From Clitopilus passeckerianus (lineage: Eukaryota > Basidiomycota > Agaricomycetes > Agaricales > Entolomataceae), in NCBI GenBank assembly GCA_944990035.1, contig CALYLX010000112.1:1860001-1924000 (forward strand): 64,000 nt of DNA, given 5' to 3'. This document shows, one piece after another, positions 1 through 8,747 of this stretch. Both the position numbers and the translations under genes were made by a program. Within the stretch, counting starts at the first letter, position 1, and each line of letters begins with the position of its first letter. The notes under the pieces were generated by a model. It worked only from the letters and a program-made list of their open reading frames with translations. It searched no databases and was not told where the DNA came from.

Positions 1-225
1 CACAACAGCATAGAAATCATTTTTCTTGAGTACATTTCTGACTTTTTGCGGGGAGACAGTGTTGGAAATGATGGTGTTAATGTGTTTGGTGACCTGCACA
101 GCATTAGTGCATCTGCCATGGTTGAATTGTGCCAGAACAGCTCGTTTATCAGTAGGGGTGAGCTTAGAAGGGCGGCCAGAAGAAGGTTTAGAGCGGTTGG
201 GACAGATTTCTTGAAGCACTGTAGC
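1..225 (-). pseudogene. Tc1-A transposase fragment, left part (split by Gypsy-1)
   Basis: The minus strand matches residues of the intact Tc1-B transposase (17720-18736), from the helix-turn-helix region to roughly residue 110. The remainder of the gene lies beyond the window start. At 225 the reading frame is cut by the gypsy LTR and resumes at 7168, with GTAGC on both sides (221-225 and 7168-7172), so this is one Tc1 copy interrupted by a retrotransposon. The sequence is nearly identical to Tc1-B, which implies recent Tc1 transposition followed by an even more recent gypsy insertion. It makes no functional transposase. Confidence 0.9.
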
Positions 226-507
226 TGTTACAGTTACCTTGGATACGCACCCGGACTCTTTTTCCTTTTACTCATCTACCATTACTATCCCCGCCCTGCT
301 TACGTTTATACAATTACTCAGTACTGCTGCGCATTACTCATCCCTTTAGCTACCATTACTCAGTATTCTCACGATCGTGGGATACTTGTACTATATTTAC
401 TTACCATGACTCGTCGTGACTCTTACTCTGACTCACTCCGAGTCATACTTACTTTTGCTTACTTAGCATTGCTGCGCAATGCCCAACCCTTAGCCCTACT
501 CTTCATG

Positions 508-515
508 TATAAATA
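508..515 (+). promoter_or_regulatory. TATA box of the gypsy LTR promoter
   Basis: TATAAATA in the LTR. A start about 30-34 bp downstream would put the RNA 5' end at roughly 538-545, i.e. at the CAGCTTGACCT motif (542-552). The same box is present in the 3' LTR and in minus-strand orientation in Gypsy-2. Confidence 0.7.
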
Positions 516-541
516 CTTTCACGCTTTCGGTCTTGCTTCCC

Positions 542-552
542 CAGCTTGACCT
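542..552 (+). other. Predicted self-primer at transcript 5' end
   Basis: CAGCTTGACCT, an exact 11-nt reverse complement of 690-700. In Tf1-type elements the first 11 nt of the mRNA fold back to prime minus-strand synthesis, so this motif would be both RNA 5' end and primer. The transcription start is inferred from TATA spacing only. Confidence 0.65.
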
Positions 553-689
553 AAAAGCCTATACATTGCTATTTGCTTTAACTTCGACTCGCTCGATTAC
601 TCTCGCTCGTCTCTACAAAGGCTGGTAGAGGACTAAGCAGCTGAACTCTTGATACTTGGTTGAGCACGTAGCGATACTAGCTTAACAAA

Positions 690-700
690 AGGTCAAGCTG
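690..700 (+). other. Primer binding site (self-priming type)
   Basis: AGGTCAAGCTG lies two bases inside the 5' LTR and pairs perfectly with 542-552. There is no TGG start as expected for a tRNA-primed site. Gypsy-2 keeps the same pair (plus-strand positions 30027-30037 and 30175-30185). Confidence 0.7.
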
Positions 701-701
701 A

Positions 702-1133
702 TCTGATAGCCCGCTCATCGCAAGCGTAGGCCACAACCACCAACCACCCGACTGCAAGAGGTCGACCACCCTTGCAGAACCGACCGGAACCACGTCTCTC
801 TCAAGACCGCCGAACGCCTCAACTCCCACCGGGACAGAGAGGGTAGTACAACTCGACGACGGCACTTACTCAGAATTTGACCTTAAAACAAACCGTTGGA
901 GACATTTGGTACCAAAAGACGAAAACCCGCGACAATATCGATTTGGCGACTACCTTAGCAGCGCCTACTTCACCGAAGAAGTAAAGAACCCAGAACCAGA
1001 ACCACAGTCAGACCCCGAACCAGAATCAGAAGCAGAACAAGAACCCGAAGAAGAATCAGAACCAGAACCAGAACCCCCCAGACAGACCCAGACTCCGACA
1101 CCCGCACAAACCCCGAAACAAGAACCACCAGAA
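702..1133 (+). other. AUG-less open extension upstream of gag
   Basis: These 144 codons are in frame with gag and contain no stop, starting right after a TGA at 699-701. I find no ATG in any frame from the predicted RNA start (about 542) to 1134. The first half reads as ordinary protein; the second half (about 975-1080) is a Pro/Glu-rich acidic repeat. In Gypsy-2 synonymous third-base changes occur here, which hints at past coding, but its frame is broken by a CGA-to-TGA change. Gag may start at a non-AUG codon, or the start may lie across an intron. The alternative is that the frame is open by chance and composition. Confidence 0.45.
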
Positions 1134-2018
1134 ATGGCTCCGACCAACCCTGAACCAAAGAAACTCGCCGAACTCCGAATGGGACAACCATTTGAATATG
1201 ATGGTGACCGAAGAAATGCCGAAGTTTGGTTGTTGGAAGTCAAGATGTACCTAAGCCTGAACGACCACATCTACGACAACAACAACAAGCAAATCGCTTT
1301 TGCACTTTCCTTTTTGAAGAAAGGAACCGCTTTGGCATGGAAACGATCTTTCTGTCAGAACCACACAAACAAAGATAACGACATCATCCTCCCCGATTTC
1401 AAGCAATTCGAGAAAGAGTTCATCAACGCCTTTTACCCAGTAGACGGAGAAGGACAGGCATTTGCGTCCCTCGATGCTCTCACGCAGAAAGGACCAATTG
1501 ACGATTACATATCTCAATTCAAAGTCCTTATCTCCGCCTCCGGGATCACCGATGAAAAAGCGAAGATTGAATTCTTCCAGAAAGGACTCAACTCCAAGAT
1601 CATCGAAAAGATCTATAACCTCCCCATTCTTCCCATCACCATTAACGGATGGTACGAACACGCTGCCCGATTTGATGCGCAATGGCGTAGAGGACAGAAT
1701 GTCATCCGCCGCAACAGAGGACTCCCTCCTATTTCCCACGCAAATCCCCGCAATACCCACACCACGGCAGACCCTAACACCATGGACATTGACGCCTTAT
1801 CTTTTGAAAAGAGAAAGGAGTTAATGAAGGAAGGGAAATGCTTCCGCTGTTTCAAGAAAGGACATCGCTCTCGAGAATGCCCTGAACGCAGAGGAGGAAA
1901 GCAGTCCAGCACCAACTCCTATGGCAAGAAAAACATCAAAGATCTTGTCAGAACCATTAGAGCATTGGAAGCGGAAGAATTGGAGAGCTTCTGGAATGAG
2001 CTCGATGAGGATTTTTAG
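1134..2018 (+). CDS. gag: Gag protein of Gypsy-1
   Basis: Starts at the first ATG of the predicted transcript and encodes 294 residues. The N-terminal two thirds resemble a retrotransposon capsid domain (the WLLEVKMYL and FINAFYP regions). It is followed by a MDIDAL motif typical of basidiomycete gypsy Gag, then a CX2CX4HX4C zinc knuckle (CFRCFKKGHRSREC) near 1840-1885. It would form the virus-like particle and bind the element RNA. The ORF ends GAT TTT TAG; the protease frame is -1 relative to gag and is open across this stop, so Gag-Pol could be made by -1 frameshifting at the T run. Gypsy-2 keeps the same five Ts. Confidence 0.85.
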   Translation: MAPTNPEPKKLAELRMGQPFEYDGDRRNAEVWLLEVKMYLSLNDHIYDNNNKQIAFALSFLKKGTALAWKRSFCQNHTNKDNDIILPDFKQFEKEFINAFYPVDGEGQAFASLDALTQKGPIDDYISQFKVLISASGITDEKAKIEFFQKGLNSKIIEKIYNLPILPITINGWYEHAARFDAQWRRGQNVIRRNRGLPPISHANPRNTHTTADPNTMDIDALSFEKRKELMKEGKCFRCFKKGHRSRECPERRGGKQSSTNSYGKKNIKDLVRTIRALEAEELESFWNELDEDF

Positions 2019-2029
2019 AACGGCGGCCA

Positions 2030-5000
2030 GTGTCAACGTCTGAACCCGCCACAATACTGATTTCTTCTATGTCGTATGCAGAACCTTTTGATAAATCTAT
2101 GCGTCTACCCATTAAGGTCTCTGCTCCGAATGAAGAAAGAACCGTTGAAACCAAAGCACTAGTCGACTCAGGTGCTCAAGGACTATTCATCGACAAAGAA
2201 TTCGTCGCCCGCCATCGAATCAAAACACATCCCCTTCGACAACCTCTCACTGCCAAGAACGTTGACGGCACTATCAACAAAACAGGGCAAATCACCCATT
2301 ACACCTGGGTCGATATAGGGATAGGGAAACACAAGGCATCAGAACGGTGCCTGGTCACTGGATTAGGGAATGAACACCTGATCCTCGGACTCCCATGGCT
2401 GAAGCGAACGAATCCAGAAATCAACTGGCAAAAGGGGACACTATTCATTAATCCCAAGCGCGTCAAGACATCCCCGCTACGCACGGCCCTTGCCCGAGTC
2501 CAGATCAGACGACTAGCCGCAACAGAGGAATCACGCCTAGACATTTCCAACGTACCCGACGAACCCGAACCCATTGAAACACCCTTAGAACCCAATGACG
2601 AACAAGACCTGGTTATTGCCTATGTGAAAGGAGAACCAGTGATGGGAATATTCGAACGAGCCAATTCCCCATTGACGAATGAACATCGAGAACCAGAAAT
2701 CAGAAGAATCCGAGCTGCAAATATCTCCCGAATCACCCGAGATAGAGGATCACTGCGATTCGTCCCGACCCAGAACGTCTGGATTCGCGCCAAGACGTCC
2801 ATCTCCCAGACCCTAGAACATCAGAAAACCGAAGAGGTCAAGAAGAAACTCGAAGACCTCATTCCCCCGAATACCACGAATTCAAGAAAGTCTTTGAGAA
2901 AGAAGCATCAGAACGATTCCCCCCATCTCGGCCTTGGGATCACGCCATTGATCTCAAACCAGACTTTGTTCCGAAAGACTGCAAGGTCTACCCTCTCAAT
3001 CCAAAGGAGCAAGCCGAAATGGACAAATTTCTCGAAGAAAACTTACGGAAAGGATACATCCGACCCTCGAAATCACCTCAAGCATCACCCTTCTTCTTTG
3101 TAGCAAAGAAAGAAGCAAACGCACTACGACCCTGCCAAGATTACCGATATCTCAACAGTGGAACTGTCAAGAATGCCTACCCCTTACCACTAGTCAGCGA
3201 CCTACTCGACAAACTCAGAGGAGCAAAGATTTTCACGAAGCTGGACATCCGATGGGGATATCATAATGTCCGGATCAAAGAAGGAGACGAGTGGAAAGCA
3301 GCCTTCAAAACAAATCGAGGCTTGTTTGAACCCACCGTCATGTTCTTTGGACTATGCAACTCCCCAGCCACGTTTCAAGCAATGATGAACCACATCTTCA
3401 GAGACATGATCGATGAAGGATGGTTAATCATCTACATGGATGACATGTTACTCTTCTCTAAAGACCCAAGGGAACATGAGAAGCGCACCAAACGGGTACT
3501 CCAAAGGCTGATGGAACACAACCTGTTCCTCAAAGCTGAGAAATGCAAATTCAACGTAACAGAAGTCGAATTCCTTGGAATGATCATATCGCCAGACAAG
3601 ATCCACATGGACCCGACTAAACTCGACGGGATAAAGAAATGGCCAACCCCGACCACCGTAAAAGAAGTTCGGTCCTTTTTGGGATTTGGCAACTTCTACC
3701 GAAGGTTCATAGGGAAATATGCGGAACTAGCCCGACCCCTGAACGATCTCACCAAGAAAGATCGGCCCTTTACATGGGGAAAGGAACAAGAAGAAGCATT
3801 TGAAGCCCTGAAGAAAAGGTTCGCGGAGACACCCGTACTCACGATGCCCGATCCAACAAAACCATTCACCATTGAATGTGATGCATCCAAGTGGGCGACA
3901 GGAGCAGTGCTACGCCAACGAGACGAAAATAACGACTGGCACCCTTGTGGATACATCTCTCACTCCTTCACCCCAACCGAACGGAACTACGAAATCTACG
4001 ACAGGGAACTACTCGCTATAGTCAGAGCACTGGAAACTTGGCGACACTATCTACAAGGATCAGCCCACCCTGTCACGGTATTCTCCGACCACAAGAACCT
4101 AACCTACTACCGAACGCCACACAAACTTAGCCGACGACAAGCACGATGGAGTTTACTCCTCTCCCAATATGACCTAAACCTAGTCCATGTACCAGGAACT
4201 CAGATGGTCCAATCTGACGAACTATCCCGACGAGCAGATCACATTCTAGACCACGACACTGACAACGAAGACATCACCATGCTACCTGATAAACTTTTCA
4301 TCCGAACAATTGACACCGAACTTAAGGCGGAATTTGCCGAACACATGATGAAAGACGAATTCTTCACGGAAGCAATACGACACCTGAAGAACCACTCTAC
4401 CCCCATCAAATCGGCTTTAGCCGACTGGAAAGTAGAGGACTCTCTCCTCTTTTTCCGGGGGCAATGCTACGTCCCTAATGATGCTACCCTACGACGAAGC
4501 CTCATACAGTATCATGACGCACCTATGGCCGGACACCCCGGAGCATTCAAGACGATGGAGTTAATTTCCGAACACTACTGGTGGCCCAGAATGTTTGGAA
4601 CTGTCAAATCCTACGTTGATGGATGTGCCCTTGCCAACAGATGAAGGTCAATACACACCCCACGGCACCTCCCTGAACCCAGTCAAATTTACCGCCACAC
4701 GACCCTTCGAACTTGCCTCTACAGATTTCATCACTGATCTTCCTGAGGTTAACGGTTACGACTCACTCATGGTCGTGGTAGACCATGGCCTTAGTAAGGG
4801 GTAATTTTGATCCCTTGCAAGAAGACCATTGACGCCCTAGGCACTGCCAACAACTACCTGGATGCTGTCTACAGAAGATTCGGACTTCCCGACAAACTGA
4901 TATCCGATAGAGGTCCACAATTCGCATCCAAAGTATTCCAAGAACTAGGACGACTCCTAGGAATCAAGCTTTCCTGACAACCGCATATCACCCACAAGCA

Positions 5001-5747
5001 GATGGAGAAACCGAACGCGTCAACCAAGACATTGGCGCTTATCTCCGACTATTCTGCGCCAACAACCCCGAGAAATGGCTAGAACTAATTCCCTAATGGA
5101 ATTCGCCCATAACAAACGTGTTCATGCCGTCACCGCACAAACTCCATTCTACCTAATGAACGGAGCAGAACCACGCGCTATTCCCTTCCATATCAGAAGA
5201 CCAATGTCCCTGCTGCGGAAACCCGAATGAAAGAACTCCAACAAGCACGAGACGAAGCTGCGGCTGCCCATGAACTTGCGAGACGAAAGATGGCCGAACG
5301 TGTCCGAAGTAACTTCAAACCATTTGAACAAGGACAGAAGGTTTGGTTGGAAACAACTAACCTAAAACTGGCATACTACTCGAAGAAGTTCACGCCACGA
5401 CGAGAAGGCCCTTCACGATCAAAGAAGTTCTAGGTCCGCTGACCTACAGATTAGAACTACCCCGAGCATGGAAAATTCACCCTGTGTTCCACGCCACCCT
5501 CCTCACACCATACAAGGAAACCGAGACACATGGGCCCAATTTCCTAGAACCGCCACCTGACCTCATCAATCAAGAAGAATGGGAAGTGGAAGAAATTGTC
5601 GCACACAAACGACATCGTGGGAAGATCCTTTACAAGATCAAGTGGAAAGGATATCCGACATCGGAGAACTCATGGGAACCTGTGAGAAACCTCCAGAACG
5701 CCAAGAAGACCCTTGAAGCTTATAAGAAGAGGAAGAACATTCGGTGA
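2030..5747 (+). pseudogene. pol: Pol polyprotein of Gypsy-1, frameshifted (PR-RT-RNaseH-IN-chromodomain)
   Basis: Domains in order: aspartic protease with DSGA at 2165-2176; reverse transcriptase from about 3019 with YMDD at 3433-3444; RNase H with the first catalytic Asp at 3880-3882; integrase with an HHCC zinc finger at about 4510-4640 and the DDE core from 4724; chromodomain at about 5590-5740 with the WKGYP and SWEP signatures. The chromodomain would direct integration to marked chromatin. Compared with Gypsy-2, one base is missing in homopolymers at about 4628, 4798, 4973, 5089, 5183 and 5409, and the frame also shifts at a C run near 2866. As written it gives no full Pol. Since the LTRs look identical, sequencing error is a serious alternative to decay. 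Confidence 0.88.
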
Positions 5748-5797
5748 ATCTCCATCAACCCACAGCACTTCGCCGAAGCAAACACATCTTGCTTATA

Positions 5798-6672
5798 ATG
5801 TCCTCCAATGTCTCCTCCTACGACCGCACCATCATCCTTAACACCTTCAAAACCGATTCCGCTGTTACGGCGCTCCGTACGAACACTGCCTGGAGCAACA
5901 ACGACAACCTCCTCACCGAAGTGGCAGAGCGGGGCTCAGCCTACCACAACCGAAGAACCGAATTCCGCAACGAAGTGGCTCGTCTACGCCACCTATATTC
6001 GAAAACCCTTGAAGAACTTGATCGAGCTCTTGACAGCTCTGACCAACGCACGGAGGAAACCCTCACCGACCTCTTCTTCGCTGCCGGAGGTACAGCCTTC
6101 CTTGATCAGCACTATCCTGAACGACGGTTGGTTCCCAACCCGAAGGAGACAGATTTCAAACCCTTGCCGCCAATCCTGGGGGCCTGAGGAAGATCAAACC
6201 ACCGAAGAACCGACGATTCTCACGGCACGTCAGGTTCGAGGAACCCTCCAAGAATTCCCCCGTCACCAACCTTGCTACCGCCGCCAAGATAAAGCACAAT
6301 CCCTTCATTCAAACTACACCCGAGGATCAAGATAGCGACAAGGAAAACGTCAACCCAAATGTCAAACCCACCGACACCTTACCTCTCCGCATTCGAAAGC
6401 CCACCAGAGTCAGATTCGCCAACTCTGGTGAACCCTCTTCCTCAGCGATCTCGTCACAGAAGGCGCCGCGTACCGGATACCTTGCCAACCAGCCACCACC
6501 GCCCAGACACTTCCGATGCTATGTTTGCGGAGGCAGACATCGACAATACCATTGCTTTCGTTTTGTTTGTCGTCTGTGTCATCATCGCGGCCCAGGCCAT
6601 TACCCGGTTAACTGTCCACAACGCTATTGGAAGAACATAGACCGCCATTTCTGGGGCAAGAAGAAGAATTGA
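5798..6672 (+). CDS. Gypsy ORF3: coiled-coil-like / double zinc-knuckle protein (frameshifted)
   Basis: Starts 51 bp after the chromodomain stop. The N-terminal half (to about 6150) is charged and helix-rich, with a run such as RHLYSKTLEELDRAL that could form a coiled coil. The C-terminal half in another frame carries two cysteine clusters, CYVCGGRHRQYHC (about 6515-6553) and CX2CX6HX4C (to about 6613), and ends in a Lys-rich tail with TGA at 6670-6672. The two halves are joined only if one base is restored near 6176, where Gypsy-2 has CCC and this copy CC. It sits in the position of env but has no signal peptide or membrane segment. A nucleic-acid-binding accessory role is inferred from the knuckles; I do not recognise a named family. 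Confidence 0.6.
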
Positions 6673-6693
6673 AGTCAGGTGACTTCAACGCTA

Positions 6694-6705
6694 GCGAGAG
6701 GGTAA
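6694..6705 (+). other. Polypurine tract of Gypsy-1
   Basis: GCGAGAGGGTAA immediately before the 3' LTR, the usual location of the plus-strand primer. The same block precedes the LTR in Gypsy-2 and Gypsy-3 (minus strand). Confidence 0.6.
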
Positions 6706-7167
6706 TGTTACAGTTACCTTGGATACGCACCCGGACTCTTTTTCCTTTTACTCATCTACCATTACTATCCCCGCCCTGCTTACGTTTATACAATTACTCA
6801 GTACTGCTGCGCATTACTCATCCCTTTAGCTACCATTACTCAGTATTCTCACGATCGTGGGATACTTGTACTATATTTACTTACCATGACTCGTCGTGAC
6901 TCTTACTCTGACTCACTCCGAGTCATACTTACTTTTGCTTACTTAGCATTGCTGCGCAATGCCCAACCCTTAGCCCTACTCTTCATGTATAAATACTTTC
7001 ACGCTTTCGGTCTTGCTTCCCCAGCTTGACCTAAAAGCCTATACATTGCTATTTGCTTTAACTTCGACTCGCTCGATTACTCTCGCTCGTCTCTACAAAG
7101 GCTGGTAGAGGACTAAGCAGCTGAACTCTTGATACTTGGTTGAGCACGTAGCGATACTAGCTTAACA
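6706..7167 (+). repeat. 3' LTR of Gypsy-1
   Basis: 462 bp, same ends and TATA box as the 5' LTR and apparently identical to it, indicating a recent insertion. Followed by the second copy of the GTAGC target duplication. Confidence 0.95.
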
Positions 7168-7642
7168 GTAGCCACAGTAGACTTGCCTACATTGAGTTTG
7201 GAGGCAATAGACCAGACAGAGTAATTGTTAGAAGCCAGAGAAATAATGTTTTCCTTCTGAGCAGATGGAATAGGCCGCATGGTAAATTGTGAGGATCTGA
7301 TAGCATTTCAGCTGCTTATATGTATTGCAAACACAGCCATATGGCTGTAGTGCATAGCCTCTAAGGCTGTGCTGCACTGCCAAGGGCTATGCACACTGCA
7401 ATTGGGCTGTGTCTGTGTTTCTGGAAGCACAGTCAAATAATTGTCCGGATGTATCTCTGACTTGTTTCTACTATATCTAAACGGACTTTGATCCGAATTA
7501 TGTAACTCTTATATATTCTTGTAGCAGAGATCAAATGCTTTGTTTTATGTACCAACACTATAATTTAAACTTTGGTATAGCAAAAGTTATTAAGCAAATA
7601 CTCAAAAAGTGCGAAACATTCAGACAATTGTTTGAGTCACTG
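7168..7642 (-). mobile_element. Tc1-A, 5' end part
   Basis: Continues the Tc1 copy interrupted at 225. On the minus strand the transposase start ATG is at 7280-7278, followed outward by the untranslated leader and the terminal repeat ending CAGTGACTC at 7642. It appears identical or nearly so to 17358-17722. The flanking dinucleotide beyond 7642 is TG rather than the TA expected for Tc1; the other end lies outside the window, so this cannot be checked. Confidence 0.9.
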
Positions 7643-7931
7643 TGTACTCACTCAATTGAAGCTTGACACACCATAGACTTGTTAGCAGCTCTCTCAAGGG
7701 TCTACAGTCCAAATACCTTGGCCGCTTTGATCACAAGTGTACATCTACGGTCCAGATGACTGGGTCTCTCATTCGTCAGCTGAGCAGGCCATTCTAGAAG
7801 AAAATGTCTATCTTTCTCAGTTCTTCACATCACTTGCAAGTGTTTGCAATATATCTGTTAGATCCTGGGCACCAATCATTGTGACATCAGCAAATACTGG
7901 GTGAACTACAGTGCACTATGCAGTGCTATAT
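7643..7931. other. Unassigned segment with a 57-codon open frame
   Basis: No element in the window matches this stretch. On the plus strand 7731-7904 is open, has no ATG, and reads like real protein (for example YGPDDWVSHSSAEQAILEEN) with mixed hydrophobic and charged residues. It may be a remnant of a transposon or host gene. I do not recognise it. It ends where the Gypsy-3 LTR begins. Confidence 0.4.
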
Positions 7932-8747
7932 TGTTAAGCTAGTATCACTACATGCTTAACTAAGTATCAAGGGTTCAGCTGCATCAGAAAAATCAAACAC
8001 AACTTAATCTCAACTTAAACACTGACTTAGAGCCATCTAAGTTGTTTCTAAGTTAATTTTGCCCTAAGTACTCTCAGCTATGTGCAAGTTTTAGACCGCA
8101 CTTATTTATTGCTTAAACAGAACTTAGTACTAACTTGATGCTTACTTAAGATGATAACTAAGCAGTTTTTTTTGTAAAAATATGCTTTATTCTGTAATTT
8201 TTCTACTTAATAGCTGCTTTAACTATTTACAATTTATTTAGCTGCTGAGATTAAAGTGTATAAGTAGCATTTAAGTTAAACATTTAGCTAAGTAGGCCTA
8301 AGTTGGGTCTAAGCAGAAGGGGTTTTCCTGATGTGCTTAGTCCTCTACCAGTCTTTGTAGAGACGAGTGAGAGTAATTGAGCAAGTTGAAATTAAAGCAA
8401 ATAGTGATATATAAGCTTTTAGGTCAAGCTGAGGAAGCAAGACCGAAAGCGTAAAGGTATTTATACAAAATAAGTAGGGCTAAGGGTTAGGCATTGCGCA
8501 GCAATGCTAAGTAAGCAAAAGTAAGTATGACTCGGAGTGAGTCAGAGTAAAAGTCACAATGAGTCATAGTAAGTAAATATTGTACAAGTATCTCACAATC
8601 GTGAGAGTATTGAGTAATCATATCTAAAGGGATGAGTAATGCACAGCAATACTAAGTAATCAAGTAAACATAAGCGGCCAAGGATAGTAATGGCAAATGA
8701 GTAAGAAAGAAAAAGAGTCCAGGTGCGTATCTAAGGTAAGTGTAACA
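7932..8747 (-). repeat. 3' LTR of Gypsy-3, interrupted by CAT-a
   Basis: Starts TGTTAAGCTAG and ends TGTAACA, the reverse complement of the Gypsy-1 LTR, with 7982-8333 inserted. Nearly all CpG sites of the U5 part are changed to TG or CA; the TATA box and the CAGCTTGACCT complement remain. Confidence 0.9.
7982..8333. mobile_element. CAT-a: CATCAG-type short non-autonomous element
   Basis: 352 bp with ends CATCAGAAAAA and TTTTCCTGATG (inverted, imperfect), inserted in the Gypsy-3 LTR with a TG duplication (7980-7981 and 8334-8335). Removing it and one TG restores the LTR sequence exactly. The interior holds many copies of CTAAGT and its complement ACTTAG and has no coding potential. It is the same family as CAT-b. 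Confidence 0.8.

Larger units (their letters stand above)
226..687 (+). repeat. 5' LTR of Gypsy-1
   Basis: 462 bp, starts TGTTACAG and ends GCTTAACA. It contains a TATA box at 508-515 and, 34 bp downstream of the TATA start, the 11-mer CAGCTTGACCT that is complementary to the sequence just inside the LTR. No difference from the 3' LTR (6706-7167) was seen by eye. Confidence 0.95.
226..7167 (+). mobile_element. Gypsy-1: complete Ty3/gypsy chromovirus-type LTR retrotransposon
   Basis: The element is bounded by two LTRs of 462 bp that appear identical, begins TGTTAC and ends TTAACA, and is flanked by the 5-bp duplication GTAGC. Internal order is leader with self-primer binding site, gag, pol (protease, RT, RNase H, integrase, chromodomain), then an extra ORF3 before the 3' LTR. 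Integrase after RT and a C-terminal chromodomain place it in the chromovirus branch of Ty3/gypsy; the self-priming signal suggests the Tf1/sushi group. It inserted into Tc1-A. Pol is interrupted by several one-base contractions in homopolymers, which sits oddly with identical LTRs (see findings). Confidence 0.95.

Noticed and set aside
965..1270. Minus-strand Ser/Gly-rich open frames opposite gag
   Set aside because: They are the complement of the Pro/Glu-rich coding repeat; composition keeps several frames open. The same shadow appears opposite gag in Gypsy-2.
5590..5740. Host HP1-like chromodomain gene
   Set aside because: The chromodomain is continuous with integrase in the pol reading order and recurs in Gypsy-2.
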